Below, piece after piece: positions 32,747-42,842 of a stretch of DNA of 64,000 nucleotides. The notes under the pieces are model-generated. The model ran no database searches. It saw only the letters and a list, made by a program, of their open reading frames with translations, and had not been told where the DNA came from. The stretch's first letter is position 1. Every line of letters starts with the position of its first letter. Position numbers and translations under genes: made by a program. This DNA comes from Actinomadura harenae (GTDB lineage: Bacteria > Actinomycetota > Actinomycetes > Streptosporangiales > Streptosporangiaceae). The stretch spans positions 39,646 to 103,645 of the forward strand of contig NZ_RFFG01000024.1 in the NCBI RefSeq assembly GCF_003696215.1, given 5' to 3'.

Positions 32747-33301
32747 ATGTTCGAACGGTTCAGCACCGAGGCCCGCGAGGTCGTCAAGGCCGCGCAGGAG
32801 GAGGCCCGCAGCCGGGGCGACCGGGGCATCGGGACCGAGCACCTGCTGTTCGCCCTGACCCGCAACGAGGGCCCCGCCGGCGAGGCGCTCCGCGGCTGCG
32901 GCGTGTTCCGCGGCGCCGCCGGGGACGCCGTCGACGCGCTGCCCGACCGGGACGGCCTCGACGCCGAGGCCCTGCGCGTCCTCGGCATCGACATCGACGC
33001 CGTCCGGGACGCCGCCGAGGACGCCTTCGGCCCCGGCGCCCTGGACGCCCCGCGCGGACCCCGCCGGGACCGCGCCCCCAAGGGCCACATCCCGTTCAAG
33101 CCCGAGTCGAAGAAGGTGCTGGAACTCAGCCTCCGGCAGTCCCTGCGCCTGAAGCACAAGTACATCGGCTCCGGGCACATCCTGCTCGGCCTGCTCCAGG
33201 ACCGCCGCGTCCCGGCGGCCCGCGCCCTCACGGGAGCGGGCGTGAACCTGGACGCCCTCTGCGACGACGTCACCCGCCGCATCCCACCCCAGGCCGCCTG
33301 A
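32747..33301 (+). CDS. Stand-alone Clp N-terminal domain protein
   Basis: A 184-residue protein with the two repeats of a Clp N domain: MFERFSTEAREVVKAAQEEA with IGTEHLLFAL in the first, and FKPESKKVLELSLRQSLRLK with IGSGHILLGLLQD in the second. No AAA+ ATPase domain follows, so it cannot unfold proteins itself; it may act as an adaptor or decoy for ClpC. A variable Asp-rich insert separates the repeats. Cotranscribed with the HTH gene upstream. Confidence 0.9.
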   Translation: MFERFSTEAREVVKAAQEEARSRGDRGIGTEHLLFALTRNEGPAGEALRGCGVFRGAAGDAVDALPDRDGLDAEALRVLGIDIDAVRDAAEDAFGPGALDAPRGPRRDRAPKGHIPFKPESKKVLELSLRQSLRLKHKYIGSGHILLGLLQDRRVPAARALTGAGVNLDALCDDVTRRIPPQAA

Positions 33302-33325
33302 CACGCCCACACCCGACGCGACTCC

Positions 33326-34237
33326 TCAGTCCTGACGCTTCTCCGGCGGATCCGGGCTGATGGTCGTCAGCAGGTGCGCGACCAGGGGGTTCGGGTCGTT
33401 CTCGCGCCAGGCGACGGCGACCCGGGTGCGGGCCGCACCCGGGTCGACCCTTCGGAAGGCGACGCCCTTGAGGCGGATGCGGCGGATGCTCGCGGGCGCC
33501 AGGGAGACGCCCAGGCCGGTCTCCACCAGCGCGCACACGGTCTGCCATTCCACCGCGCGCTGGGCGACGCGCGGCGTGAAGCCGGCCTCGGCGCACAGGG
33601 CGATGATCTGGTCGTGCAGGTGCGGGCCGACCGCGCGCGGCAGCAGCACGAAGGGCGAGTCCGCCATGTCCGCGAGCGGGACGGACCGCCGGGCGGCCAG
33701 CGGGTGGGCGGCCGGGAGCACGGCCACGAAGGGCTCGCGGAGAACCGTCCTGAAACGCAGCCCCGCCTCGGCGGCGGGCTCTCGCAGCAGGCCGATGTCG
33801 ATGGCCTTCTCGCGCAGGGCGGTGATCTGCGGCGCGGTGGTCATCTCCTGGATGTCCAGGTGCACGCCGGGGAACCGCTCCCGGTGGGTGCGCAGCAGGT
33901 CCGGCAGGACGGTCAGGGCGAGGGAGGCGGAGAAGCCGATCCGCAGACGGCCGGCCCGGCCGTCGCCGACGGCCCGCGCGGCGGCGAGGCCGCCGGCGAG
34001 GTCGGCGAGGGCCCGCCGGGCGGCGGGCAGCAGTTCGCGTCCGGCCGGGGTGAGGGCGACGTGTCCCGGTCCCCGGCCGAACAGCGGGTGGCCGACCTTG
34101 TCCTCCAGGCGGCGGATCTGCTGGCTCAGCGGCGGCTGGGCGATGCCGAGGCGGGCGGCCGCGTGGCCGAAGTGGAGTTCCTCGGCGAGCACGACGAAGG
34201 CGTGCAGCTGCGGAAGGGGAAGTTCGGGACGCTCCAT
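33326..34237 (-). CDS. LysR-family transcriptional regulator
   Basis: A 303-residue LysR regulator: N-terminal winged helix (LPQLHAFVVLAEELHFGHAA, RLGIAQPPLSQQIRRLEDKV) and a co-inducer domain from about 90 (GRLRIGFSASLALTVLPDLL). It is of the BenM/CatR-like type that contains LHFGHAA. It is divergent from the RidA gene, and the 72-base gap has direct repeats that could be its binding site. Confidence 0.92.
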   Translation of the reverse strand: MERPELPLPQLHAFVVLAEELHFGHAAARLGIAQPPLSQQIRRLEDKVGHPLFGRGPGHVALTPAGRELLPAARRALADLAGGLAAARAVGDGRAGRLRIGFSASLALTVLPDLLRTHRERFPGVHLDIQEMTTAPQITALREKAIDIGLLREPAAEAGLRFRTVLREPFVAVLPAAHPLAARRSVPLADMADSPFVLLPRAVGPHLHDQIIALCAEAGFTPRVAQRAVEWQTVCALVETGLGVSLAPASIRRIRLKGVAFRRVDPGAARTRVAVAWRENDPNPLVAHLLTTISPDPPEKRQD

Positions 34238-34266
34238 ACGTCCAGAGATATCAGGTCATGCCCGTG

Positions 34267-34302
34267 GACGTATTAGACGTATCGTCGCTGGTCACCTAGC
34301 GT
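34267..34302 (+). promoter_or_regulatory. Divergent lysR-ridA control region
   Basis: GACGTAT is repeated at 34267 and 34276. TTAGAC (34273-34278), an 18-base spacer and TAGCGT (34297-34302) make a possible promoter, with 7 bases to the RidA ATG at 34310, so the message is probably leaderless. Confidence 0.5.
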
Positions 34303-34309
34303 TCGGCGC

Positions 34310-34696
34310 ATGACAGAGCGACGTGTGATCCTCAGCGGCTCGACCTTCGAGGAGCAGATCGGCTACGCCCGCGCCGTGGTGGACGGCGACCGGGTGCACG
34401 TGTCCGGGACGACCGGGTTCGACTACACCACCATGACGATCCCGGACGACGTCGTGGCGCAGGCCGAGCAGTGCCTGCGCAACATCGCGGCCGCGCTGGC
34501 CGAGGCCGGGTGCACGTTCGCGGACGTGGTGCGGGTGCGCTACCTGCTGCCCGACCGCGCGGACTTCGAGCCCTGCTGGCCGGCCCTGCGCCGGGCCTTC
34601 GGCGAGGCCCGGCCGGCCGCCACGATGATGGAGTGCGGTCTCTCCGACCCCCGGATGAAGATCGAGATCGAGGCCGACGCCCGCCGCGCGCCCTGA
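34310..34696 (+). CDS. RidA family protein (enamine/imine deaminase)
   Basis: A 128-residue RidA/YjgF protein: GSTFEEQIGYARAVVDGDRV, VSGTTGFDYTTMTIPDD, CLRNIAAALAEAG, VVRVRYLLPDRADFE and the conserved end MMECGLSDPRMKIEIEADA. In canonical RidA an Arg near residue 105 binds the substrate carboxylate; the equivalent region here is PAATMMECGLSDPRMK, where that Arg is not obvious, so this may belong to a non-canonical Rid subgroup. The TGA stop abuts the stop of the convergent helicase gene with no base between. Confidence 0.85.
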   Translation: MTERRVILSGSTFEEQIGYARAVVDGDRVHVSGTTGFDYTTMTIPDDVVAQAEQCLRNIAAALAEAGCTFADVVRVRYLLPDRADFEPCWPALRRAFGEARPAATMMECGLSDPRMKIEIEADARRAP

Positions 34697-37204
34697 CTAG
34701 AGGCGGTCGACGGCGGTGACCCGGATGACGGCCTCGCCCTCCTGGTCGGATCCGGCGAGGTCGACCTCGGCGCTGACGCCCCAGTCGTGGTTCCCCTCCG
34801 GGTCGTCGAAGACCTGGCGGACGCGCCACAGCGCGTCCTCCGGGACCTCCTCGATCTGGAGGAGCTTCGGGCCGCGCGCGTTCGGGCCGGTCAGGAGCTC
34901 CTCGTGCTCCTCGAAGTAGCCGTCCATGGCGTCCGCCCAGGCGTCCGCGCCGAAGTCGGGGTCGAGGGCGCCGAGCTCGGAGTAGCGCTCGAGCGCGGCC
35001 AGCTCCACGCGGCGGAACAGCGCGTTGCGGACGAGGACGCGGAACGCGCGCGTGTTGGCGGTCACGCGGGTGACGCGCTCCTCGAACGCCGCCGCGAGGT
35101 CGTCGTCGGACGGGTTGGCGAGCTGCTCCCACTCGTCCAGCAGGCTGGAGTCGACCTGGCGGACCAGCTCGCCCAGCCACTCGATCAGGTCGATCAGGTC
35201 GTCGTTCTTGATCGACTCGGGGACGGTCTGCTGGAGCGCCTTGTACCCGCCGGACAGGTACCGCAGCAGCAGCCCCTCCGTGCGCGCCAGGTCGTAGTGG
35301 CCGATGTACTCGGTGAAGGTCATCGCCCGCTCGTACATGTCCCGGACGATCGACTTCGGGCTGAGCGGGTGGTCGCCGACCCACGGGTGGCCCGCCCGGT
35401 ACACCTCGTAGGCGGCCTCGAGCGGCTCCTCGAGGGGCTTGGGGTAGGTGACGTCCTGGAGCAGCTCCATCCGCTCCTCGTACTCGATGCCCTCGTTCTT
35501 CATCTCCTGGACGGCCTCGCCCCGCGCCTTGTTCTCCTGCGCGGCGAGCACCTGGCGCGGATCGTCCAGGGTGGCCTCGATCACCGACAGGACGTCCAGC
35601 GCGTACGTCGGGGACGCCGGGTCGAGGATCTCGAACGCGGCCAGCGCGAACGCCGACAGCGGCTGGTTGAGCGCGAAGTCCTCCTGGAGGTCGACGGCGA
35701 TCCGCGCGTAGCGGCCCTGCTCGTCGGGCTCGTCCAGGGCCTCGACGACGCCCCCGGCCAGCAGCGACCGGTAGATCGCGATGGCGCGGGAGATGTGCCG
35801 CCGCTGGGACGCGCGGTCCTCGTGGTTGTCGGTGAGCAGGCTCTTCATCGCCTGGAACGCGTTGCCCGGACGGCCGATCACCGACAGCAGCATCGCGTGG
35901 CTGACCTGGAACCGGGACGTCAGCCGCTCGGGCTCGGCCTGCTGGAGCTTGGCGAAGGTCTCCTCGTCCCAGCCGACGAACCCCTCCGGGGGCTTCTTCC
36001 GCTGCACCTTGCGGCGCTTCTTCGGGTCGTCCCCGGCCTTGGCGAGGGCCTTCTCGTTCTCGACCACGTGCTCGGGGGCCTGCGCCACGACGTAGCCGAT
36101 GGTGTCGAACCCGGCGCGTCCGGCGCGTCCGGCGATCTGGTGGAACTCGCGGGCGCGCAGGCGCCGCACCCGATGGCCGTCGTACTTGCTGAGCGCGGTG
36201 AACACGACCGTCCGGATCGGGACGTTCACCCCGACGCCGAGGGTGTCGGTGCCGCAGATGACCTTGAGGAGCCCGGCCTGCGCGAGCCGCTCGACCAGCC
36301 GCCGGTACTTCGGCAGCATCCCGGCGTGGTGCACGCCGATGCCGTGCCGGACGAACCGGGACAGGTTGCGCCCGAACCGGGTGGTGAAGCGGAAGTTGCC
36401 GATCAGCTCGGCGATCTTCGCCTTCTCCTCCTTGGTGCAGACGTTGATGCTCATCAGGGACTGCGCCCGCTCGATCGCCGCCGCCTGGGTGAAGTGGACC
36501 AGGTAGATCGGGGCCTTCTGCTCGCCGAGCAGCTCCTCGATCGTCTCGTGCAGCGGTGTGAGCCGGTAGTCGTACTTCAGGGGGACGGGACGGTCGGCCG
36601 AGGTGACCAGCGCCGTCGTCCGGCCCGTCCGGCGGGCGAGGTCCCTGCGGAGGAACTCGACGTCGCCGAGGGTCGCCGACATCAGCAGGAACTGCGCCTG
36701 GGGCAGTTCCAGGATCGGCACCTGCCAGGCCCAGCCGCGCTCGGGCTCGGCGTAGAAGTGGAACTCGTCCATGACGACCACGCCGATGTCGGCCTCCCGG
36801 CCGTCCCGGAGCGCCATGTTCGCGAGCACCTCGGCGGTGCAGCAGATGATCGGGGCGTCCGGGTTGACCGAGGCGTCCCCGGTCATCATCCCGACGTTCT
36901 CCCGGCCGAACATCTCCACCAGGTCGAAGAACTTCTCCGACACCAGGGCCTTGATCGGCGCGGTGTAGAACCCCACCTGGTCGCGTCCGAGGCCCGCGAA
37001 CAGCGCCCCGGCCGCCACCAGCGACTTGCCCGACCCGGTCGGCGTCGCCAGGATCACGTTGTTCCCGGAGACGACCTCGATCAGCGCCTCCTCCTGCGCC
37101 GGGTACAGCGTGATCCCCCGCCCCGACACCCATCTCTCGAACGCCTCGAAGAGGCTGTCAGCGTCGGCGTCGTTTCCGGAAGGCAACTGGTCGAGAAGGT
37201 TCAC
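34697..37204 (-). CDS. DEAD/DEAH-box RNA helicase with DUF3516 domain
   Basis: An 835-residue superfamily 2 helicase: Q-like YPAQEEAL, Walker A ATPTGSGKS (about 51), TAPIKALVSEKF, Walker B in VVMDEFHFYAEP (about 145; DEFH rather than DEVH), MSATLGD, then a helicase C domain with the arginine-finger motif HQIAGRAGRAGFDTIGYV, and the DUF3516 region from about 480. It resembles Ski2/Mtr4-type RNA helicases. The start is GTG 37204; a TTG further upstream is less likely. Single gene. Confidence 0.88.
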   Translation of the reverse strand: MNLLDQLPSGNDADADSLFEAFERWVSGRGITLYPAQEEALIEVVSGNNVILATPTGSGKSLVAAGALFAGLGRDQVGFYTAPIKALVSEKFFDLVEMFGRENVGMMTGDASVNPDAPIICCTAEVLANMALRDGREADIGVVVMDEFHFYAEPERGWAWQVPILELPQAQFLLMSATLGDVEFLRRDLARRTGRTTALVTSADRPVPLKYDYRLTPLHETIEELLGEQKAPIYLVHFTQAAAIERAQSLMSINVCTKEEKAKIAELIGNFRFTTRFGRNLSRFVRHGIGVHHAGMLPKYRRLVERLAQAGLLKVICGTDTLGVGVNVPIRTVVFTALSKYDGHRVRRLRAREFHQIAGRAGRAGFDTIGYVVAQAPEHVVENEKALAKAGDDPKKRRKVQRKKPPEGFVGWDEETFAKLQQAEPERLTSRFQVSHAMLLSVIGRPGNAFQAMKSLLTDNHEDRASQRRHISRAIAIYRSLLAGGVVEALDEPDEQGRYARIAVDLQEDFALNQPLSAFALAAFEILDPASPTYALDVLSVIEATLDDPRQVLAAQENKARGEAVQEMKNEGIEYEERMELLQDVTYPKPLEEPLEAAYEVYRAGHPWVGDHPLSPKSIVRDMYERAMTFTEYIGHYDLARTEGLLLRYLSGGYKALQQTVPESIKNDDLIDLIEWLGELVRQVDSSLLDEWEQLANPSDDDLAAAFEERVTRVTANTRAFRVLVRNALFRRVELAALERYSELGALDPDFGADAWADAMDGYFEEHEELLTGPNARGPKLLQIEEVPEDALWRVRQVFDDPEGNHDWGVSAEVDLAGSDQEGEAVIRVTAVDRL

Positions 37205-37378
37205 GTAACCATCCTGCCCCTCCCCACGCACTGCCCACGCCAAATAACCCCCCGGATGCGCCCCTCCCCGGGGCCTGCGGGCCGCCGGACGCCCGCCGGG
37301 ACACCGGCCGGACGGGTTTTCCGACTTTCCATGCCAAAGCGATCTTTTCTGCTCACATTCGGCTCAGAAAGAAGGAAA

Positions 37379-37409
37379 CGGCCCCCGCCCGCGCGCCGGG
37401 CGGGAGCCG
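37379..37409 (-). terminator. Intrinsic terminator of gnd
   Basis: A 13-bp stem with one mismatch (37379-37391 and 37397-37409), 5-base loop, followed on the minus strand by the pyrimidine-rich run TTTCCTTCTTTCT. The best canonical terminator in the window. Confidence 0.85.
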
Positions 37410-37424
37410 TCTCCGGCCGGTGGG

Positions 37425-38864
37425 TCAGGCGTCGATCTCCTTGCGGGGGTCGTCGGCCCAGAGGGTGTGGAAGGAGCCGTCCTTGTCGACGCGCCGGTAG
37501 GTGTGGGCGCCGAAGTAGTCGCGCTGGGACTGGATCAGGGCGGCCGGCAGGCGGTCGGCCCGGAGCGAGTCGTAGTAGGCCAGGGCCGCGGCGAAGCCCG
37601 GGGCCGGGATGCCCTCGCGGACGGCGACGGCGACGACCTCGCGCCAGGCGTCCTGCGCGTCGGCCAGCGCCTCCGCGAAGTCCGGCGTGGCGAGCAGGGT
37701 CGGGGTGGCCGGGTCGGCGGCGTAGGCGGCGCGGATCCGGTCGAGGAACGCGGCCCGGATGATGCAGCCGCCGCGCCAGATGGCGGCGGTCGCGCCGAGG
37801 TCGATGTCCCAGCCGTACTCGGCGCTCCCGGCCTGGATCTCGTTGAACCCCTGCGCGTAGGCGACGATCTTGGACGCGTAGAGCGCCTTCTCGACCTTCT
37901 CCGCGAAGGCGGCGCGGTCGGCGACCGGCTCACGGGACGGGCCGGGCAGCGCGCGGGCGGCGGCGCGCAGGTCGGCGTGCCCCGAGGTGGACCGGGCGAA
38001 CACGGCCTCGGCGATGCCGTTGACCGGGGAGCCGAGGTCGAGGGCGGTCTGGACCGTCCAGCGGCCGGTGCCCTTCTGCTCGGCCTGGTCGAGGACGACG
38101 TCCACGAACGGGCGGCCGGTCTCGGGGTCGGTGTGCGCGAGGATGTCGGCGGTGATCTCGATCAGATAGGAGTCGAGACGGCCGGTGTTCCAGGCGCGGA
38201 AGATCTCGGCGAGCTCGGCGGGCTCGAAGCCGCCCGCGTGCCGGAGCAGGTCGTAGGCCTCGGCGATGAGCTGCATGTCCGCGTACTCGATGCCGTTGTG
38301 CACCATCTTGACGAAATGGCCCGCTCCGTCCGGGCCGATGTGGGTGGTGCAGGGCTCGCCGTCCACCTGCGCCGCGATCGACTCGAACAGCGGACGCAGC
38401 GCCTCCCACGACTCGGCGGAGCCGCCCGGCATGATGCTCGGGCCGTTCAGCGCGCCCTCCTCGCCGCCGGACACGCCCGTCCCGACGAAGTGCAGGCCGC
38501 GCTCGCGGAGCGCGGCCTCGCGGCGGCGGGTGTCCAGGAAGTGCGCGTTGCCGCCGTCCACGATGATGTCGCCCGGTTCGAGCAGCGCGGCGAACTCCTC
38601 GATCACCGCGTCGGTGGGCGCGCCCGCCTTCACCATGACGACCACGCGCCGGGGACGCTCGAGCGACGCGACGAACTCCTCCGCCGTCGCGGCCGGGAGG
38701 AACGTCCCCTCGTCGCCGAACTCCTGGACGAGCGCCTTCGTCCGCGCCTCCGTGCGGTTGTGCAGCGCGACGGTGTAACCGTGGCGCGCCAGATTCCGCG
38801 CCAGGTTGCGGCCCATCACTGCCAGGCCGGTCACACCGATGTTCGCCTGCTGGGTGCTGGTCAC
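37425..38864 (-). CDS. gnd: 6-phosphogluconate dehydrogenase, decarboxylating
   Basis: A 479-residue enzyme of the pentose phosphate pathway, producing ribulose 5-phosphate, CO2 and NADPH. The N-terminal fold has [20 protein letters not shown]; substrate and catalytic motifs are [20 protein letters not shown] and [16 protein letters not shown] (catalytic Lys), with IEITADIL and [14 protein letters not shown] in the helical domain. The length matches the long (NADP) class. GTG 38864 has an AGGAAG ribosome site and gives the usual N-terminus; ATG 38891 is the alternative. It is divergent from the phosphoglucomutase-GH65 operon. Confidence 0.93.
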   Translation of the reverse strand: MTSTQQANIGVTGLAVMGRNLARNLARHGYTVALHNRTEARTKALVQEFGDEGTFLPAATAEEFVASLERPRRVVVMVKAGAPTDAVIEEFAALLEPGDIIVDGGNAHFLDTRRREAALRERGLHFVGTGVSGGEEGALNGPSIMPGGSAESWEALRPLFESIAAQVDGEPCTTHIGPDGAGHFVKMVHNGIEYADMQLIAEAYDLLRHAGGFEPAELAEIFRAWNTGRLDSYLIEITADILAHTDPETGRPFVDVVLDQAEQKGTGRWTVQTALDLGSPVNGIAEAVFARSTSGHADLRAAARALPGPSREPVADRAAFAEKVEKALYASKIVAYAQGFNEIQAGSAEYGWDIDLGATAAIWRGGCIIRAAFLDRIRAAYAADPATPTLLATPDFAEALADAQDAWREVVAVAVREGIPAPGFAAALAYYDSLRADRLPAALIQSQRDYFGAHTYRRVDKDGSFHTLWADDPRKEIDA

Positions 38865-39009
38865 TAGGTCTTCCTCACTCGTCGTATGCATCGCTTGCCC
38901 GAGGTCCTACCCCTCTTGTTCCGCCAACAGGGCGGCGAACGTCCTTGTTCCGGGTATGTACTTGGCCACGGGGAAGCGTGATCGCGAAGCCTACGACTTA
39001 GGGGAAACA

Positions 39010-39762
39010 TTGCTGGGACTGCCGGAGGGGGTCGAAGCGTGCCTGTTCGACCTCGACGGAGTGCTGACCGCGACGGCCGCCGTGCACGCGGCCGCGTGGA
39101 AGCAGATGTTCGACGAGTTCCTGAAGGACCGGGCGCTGCGGCATGGTGAGCCGTTCGTCCCGTTCGACGTGCGGAACGACTACGGGCCGTACGTGGACGG
39201 CAAGAAGCGCGAGGACGGCACCCGCTCGTTCCTGGAGTCGCGGGGCATCCACCTGCCCGAGGGCTCCCCGGACGACCCGCCGAGCGCGGAGACCGTGCGG
39301 GGGCTCGGCAACCGCAAGAACGAGCTGGTCCTCAAGCTCATCGACGAGGACGGCGTCCAGGTGTTCCAGGGGTCGGTGGACTTCGTCCGCGCGGCCCGTG
39401 CCGCCGGGCTGAAGACCGCCGTCGTGTCGTCCAGCGCGAACACCGTGCAGGTCCTGCGGGTCGCGGGCATCACCGGGCTGTTCGACGCGCGCGTGGACGG
39501 CGTCGTCGCCGCCGAACGCCAGCTGCCGGGCAAGCCCGCGCCGGACACCTTCCTCGCCGGCGCCGAGGCCGTCGGCGTCCCCGCCGCCCGCGCGGTCGTG
39601 TTCGAGGACGCGCTCGCCGGGGTCGAGGCCGGGCACCGCGGCGGCTTCGCCTACGTCGTCGGCGTCAACCGGCTGGACGCCGACCACGCCGCCGGCCTGC
39701 GCGAACACGGCGCGGACGTCGTCGTCGGCGACCTCTCCGAACTTCTCAAGGGGGACCAGTGA
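39010..39762 (+). CDS. pgmB: Beta-phosphoglucomutase family HAD hydrolase
   Basis: A 250-residue HAD protein: nucleophile motif [16 protein letters not shown] (the DxD at about 13-15), cap domain with [30 protein letters not shown], and [17 protein letters not shown] with [12 protein letters not shown]. It interconverts beta-glucose 1-phosphate and glucose 6-phosphate, exactly what is needed after an inverting GH65 phosphorylase, which is encoded next and overlaps by GTGA. I choose TTG 39010 (AGGGGA 5 bases upstream, and homologues begin with a LGLPE-like sequence); ATG 38956 is an alternative. Confidence 0.9.
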   Translation: MLGLPEGVEACLFDLDGVLTATAAVHAAAWKQMFDEFLKDRALRHGEPFVPFDVRNDYGPYVDGKKREDGTRSFLESRGIHLPEGSPDDPPSAETVRGLGNRKNELVLKLIDEDGVQVFQGSVDFVRAARAAGLKTAVVSSSANTVQVLRVAGITGLFDARVDGVVAAERQLPGKPAPDTFLAGAEAVGVPAARAVVFEDALAGVEAGHRGGFAYVVGVNRLDADHAAGLREHGADVVVGDLSELLKGDQ

Positions 39763-42179
39763 CCGAGTCGGACCACCGCGCGTCGGACCACCGCGTTTCG
39801 AGCGCGCCGCAGCCGCAGTTCCTGGTCGAGCCCTGGTGCGTGCGCGAGCCCGAGCTGCGCCTGGACCGGCTGGCCCAGAGCGAGTCGGTGTTCGCGCTGT
39901 CCAACGGCCATCTCGGCCTGCGCGGCAACCTCGACGAGGGCGAGCCGCACGGCCTGCCGGGCACCTACCTGAACTCGTTCTACGAGCGGCGTCCGCTGCC
40001 GCAGGCCGAGGTCGCCTACGGCGTCCCCGAGACCGGGCAGACCGTCATCAACGTGACGAACGGAAAGGTCATCCGCCTGCTGGTGGACGACGAGCCGCTC
40101 GACGTCCGCTACGGACGGGTCCACTTCCACGAACGACTCCTCGACATGCGCGCCGGAACCCTCTCGCGGGACGTCGAGTGGACGTCCCCGGCGGGCCGCC
40201 GTGTCAAGGTGACCTCGACCCGGATGGTGTCGCTGTCACAGCGCGCCGTCGCCGCGATCTGCTACGAGGTCGAGGCGGTGGACGACCCGGTGCGGATCGT
40301 CCTGCAGAGCGAGCTCGTCGCGAACGAGGCGCTGCCCGACCTCGGCAAGGACCCCCGGGCCAGCGCGATGCTCGAGCAGCCGCTGATCTCGGAGGAGCAC
40401 ATGTCGAACGGGCACCGGGTCGTCCTGGTGCACCGCACCCGGGAGAGCGGCCTGCGGATGGCGGCGGGCATGTCGCACGAGGTCACCTGCCCGGACGCCG
40501 CCGACCACGCGCTGGAGAGCCTGCCCGACATCGGCCGGCTCACCGTCGCGACCCGCCTCAAGCCGGGCGAGCGGCTGCGGATCATCAAGTACATGGCCTA
40601 CGGGTGGTCCAGCCAGCGGTCCCGGTCGGCGCTGAACGACCAGGTCGTCGGCGCGCTCGCGGCGGCCCGGCAGACCGGCTGGGAGGGGCTGCTGAAGGAG
40701 CAGCGCGAGTTCCTCGACGAGTTCTGGGAGGGCGCGGACGTCGAGGTCGACGGTGACGCGGAGGTCCAGCAGGCCGTCCGGTTCGCGCTGTTCCACATCC
40801 TCCAGTCGGGCGCCCGCGCCGAGCGCCGGATGATCCCCGCGAAGGGCCTCACCGGACCCGGCTACGACGGCCACTCGTTCTGGGACACCGAGACGTTCGT
40901 CATGCCGGTGCTCACCTACACCTATCCGCACGCGGTCGCCGACGCGCTCAGCTGGCGGCACATGACGCTGCCGCTCGCCCGGGAGCGCGCGGGCCAGCTC
41001 GGCCTGTCCGGCGTCGCGTTCCCCTGGCGGACGATCCGGGGCCAGGAGTGTTCCGGCTACTGGCCCGCCGGAACCGCCGCGTTCCACATCAACGCCGACA
41101 TCGCCGACGCCGTCGTCCGCTACCTGGACGCCACGCAGGACGAACGGTTCGAACGCGAGGTCGGGCTGGAGATCCTGGTGGAGACCGCGCGGCTGTGGCG
41201 CGGCCTCGGCCACCACGACGTCGAGGGCGTGTTCCGCATCGACGGCGTCACCGGCCCGGACGAGTACACGGCCATCGTGGACAACAACGTCTACACCAAC
41301 CTCATGGCCCGCCGGAACCTGTGCGAGGCCGCCGACACCGCCATGCGCCACCCGGACGTCGCCGACCGGCTGGGCGTCACCACCGAGGAGGCGGCGTCCT
41401 GGCGGGACGCGGCCGACCGCATGCGCATCCCCTACGACGAGCGGCTCGGCGTCCACCCGCAGTGCGACGGGTTCACCGACCACGCCCGCTGGGACTTCGC
41501 CGCGACCAAGCCCGACCAGTACCCGCTGCTGCTGAACGTCCCGTACTTCGACCTGTACCGCAAGCAGGTCGTCAAGCAGGCCGACCTCGTGCTCGCCCTG
41601 CACCTGTGCGGGGAGAACTTCACGCCCGAGCAGAAGGCGCGCGACTTCGCCTACTACGAGGCGCTGACCGTCCGGGACTCGTCGCTGTCGGCGCAGACGC
41701 AGGCCGTCGTCGCCGCCGAGTGCGGGCACCTGGAGCTCGCGCACGACTACCTCGGCGAGACCGCGCTGATGGACCTGCACGACCTGAACCGCAACACCCG
41801 CGACGGCCTGCACATCGCGTCCCTCGCGGGCGCGTGGACGGCGCTGGTCGCGGGCTTCGGCGGCATGCGGGCCACCCGCGGCGACCTGCGCTTCGCGCCG
41901 CGCCTGCCCGGCGGCATCAGCCGCCTGGCGTTCCGCATGCGCTACCGCGGCAACCTGATCAAGGTCACCGTGACCGGCGAGACCGCGACCTACGAGCTCC
42001 TGGACGGCCCGGGCCTCGTCCTCGCCCACCACGGCACCGAGTTCCACCTCGAGAAGGACCCGGTGGAACGCGACATCGCCCAGGAGCCCGCGCCCGCCCC
42101 GCCGTGCCAGCCCACGGGCCGCGAGCCGATCCCCCGCCGCATGGACCCGCACGACCGCAGCCGCCGCCGCGTCCGCTGA
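39759..42179 (+). CDS. Glycoside hydrolase family 65 disaccharide phosphorylase
   Basis: An 806-residue GH65 enzyme: N-terminal beta-sandwich ([28 protein letters not shown]), linker, and (alpha/alpha)6 barrel with [15 protein letters not shown], the catalytic Glu in [19 protein letters not shown] (about 502) and phosphate-binding [14 protein letters not shown]. It splits a glucose disaccharide such as maltose, trehalose or kojibiose with phosphate, giving beta-glucose 1-phosphate and glucose; which disaccharide cannot be decided by eye. It is coupled to the phosphoglucomutase gene. The last 40 residues are Pro/Arg-rich. Confidence 0.92.
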   Translation: MTESDHRASDHRVSSAPQPQFLVEPWCVREPELRLDRLAQSESVFALSNGHLGLRGNLDEGEPHGLPGTYLNSFYERRPLPQAEVAYGVPETGQTVINVTNGKVIRLLVDDEPLDVRYGRVHFHERLLDMRAGTLSRDVEWTSPAGRRVKVTSTRMVSLSQRAVAAICYEVEAVDDPVRIVLQSELVANEALPDLGKDPRASAMLEQPLISEEHMSNGHRVVLVHRTRESGLRMAAGMSHEVTCPDAADHALESLPDIGRLTVATRLKPGERLRIIKYMAYGWSSQRSRSALNDQVVGALAAARQTGWEGLLKEQREFLDEFWEGADVEVDGDAEVQQAVRFALFHILQSGARAERRMIPAKGLTGPGYDGHSFWDTETFVMPVLTYTYPHAVADALSWRHMTLPLARERAGQLGLSGVAFPWRTIRGQECSGYWPAGTAAFHINADIADAVVRYLDATQDERFEREVGLEILVETARLWRGLGHHDVEGVFRIDGVTGPDEYTAIVDNNVYTNLMARRNLCEAADTAMRHPDVADRLGVTTEEAASWRDAADRMRIPYDERLGVHPQCDGFTDHARWDFAATKPDQYPLLLNVPYFDLYRKQVVKQADLVLALHLCGENFTPEQKARDFAYYEALTVRDSSLSAQTQAVVAAECGHLELAHDYLGETALMDLHDLNRNTRDGLHIASLAGAWTALVAGFGGMRATRGDLRFAPRLPGGISRLAFRMRYRGNLIKVTVTGETATYELLDGPGLVLAHHGTEFHLEKDPVERDIAQEPAPAPPCQPTGREPIPRRMDPHDRSRRRVR

Positions 42180-42187
42180 CCCGCACC

Positions 42188-42223
42188 GCACCGCACCGCA
42201 AGGCACCGCACCGCAAGGCACCG
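42188..42223 (+). repeat. 15-bp tandem repeat after the GH65 gene
   Basis: GCACCGCACCGCAAG occurs twice (42188 and 42203) with a partial third copy, 8 bases after the GH65 stop codon. It contains no stop codon copy. Confidence 0.85.
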
Positions 42224-42259
42224 AGCCCGGCACCGCTCCCCCAGAACGGTGCCGGGCTC
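42223..42259. terminator. Hairpin terminator between GH65 and soxR
   Basis: Perfect 13-bp inverted repeat (42223-42235 and 42247-42259) with an 11-base loop; the right arm includes the soxR stop codon. It can serve both convergent genes. Confidence 0.8.
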
Positions 42260-42788
42260 AGCAGGCGTCGGCGCAGGGGGCGGTCGCGGCGGTGGTGGCG
42301 GACTTGCCGCCCGGGGCGGGACGGCCGCGGTGGCGTTCGACGAGGAGGCGGCGCGGGCCGGGGCCCTCGTCGCCGAGCCGGTCGTAGGGGTTGGCGAGCG
42401 CGCAGGTGCTGATCGACAGGCAGCCGCAGCCGATGCAGTCGGTGAGCTCGTCGCGGAGCTTCTCCAGCTGCGCGATGCGGTCGTCCAGCTCGGTGCGCCA
42501 GGTCTCGGAGAGACGGGCCCAGTCCTCGGCGGTGGGGGTGCGCTCCTCGGGGAGGGTCGCGAGGGCGTCGCGGATCCGGTTCAGGGGGATGCCGACGCGC
42601 TGGGCGACCTTGACGAACGCGACGCGGCGCAGCGTGTCGCGGGTGAAGCGGCGCTGGTTGCCCGCCGTCCGGCGGCTGCTGATCAGCCCCTTGGACTCAT
42701 AGAAGTGCAGGGCCGAGACCGCCACCCCGCTGCGCTCGGCGAGCTGCCCGACGGTCAGCTCGTGGACCCTGAACTCCAACCTCGACAT
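42258..42788 (-). CDS. soxR: Redox-sensitive regulator SoxR
   Basis: A 176-residue MerR-family protein: helix-turn-helix [38 protein letters not shown], dimerisation helix, and the [2Fe-2S] cluster motif [14 protein letters not shown] (spacing C-x2-C-x-C-x5-C, about 116-128). It is activated by redox-cycling compounds. A C-terminal tail of some 35 residues ends in APCADAC with two further cysteines of unknown role. The start codon lies inside an inverted repeat, so autoregulation is probable; a matching box precedes the gene at 49978. Confidence 0.95.
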   Translation of the reverse strand: MSRLEFRVHELTVGQLAERSGVAVSALHFYESKGLISSRRTAGNQRRFTRDTLRRVAFVKVAQRVGIPLNRIRDALATLPEERTPTAEDWARLSETWRTELDDRIAQLEKLRDELTDCIGCGCLSISTCALANPYDRLGDEGPGPRRLLVERHRGRPAPGGKSATTAATAPCADAC

Positions 42789-42800
42789 ACCTGCGAGGTT
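42778..42800 (-). promoter_or_regulatory. soxR promoter and autoregulatory palindrome
   Basis: AACCTCG-N9-CGAGGTT is a perfect 7-bp-arm inverted repeat covering the soxR start codon. On the minus strand TAACCT lies 7 bases before the ATG, so the transcript is probably leaderless and SoxR would sit on promoter and start. Confidence 0.7.
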
Positions 42801-42842
42801 ACTGGGCGTCCGGCGGCTCCGGAGTGCCCCGATCCGTCCGGT

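Noticed and set aside
34332..37133. A 933-codon open frame on the minus strand
   Set aside because: It is an out-of-frame shadow of the helicase gene, with arginine and proline-rich composition and no domain.
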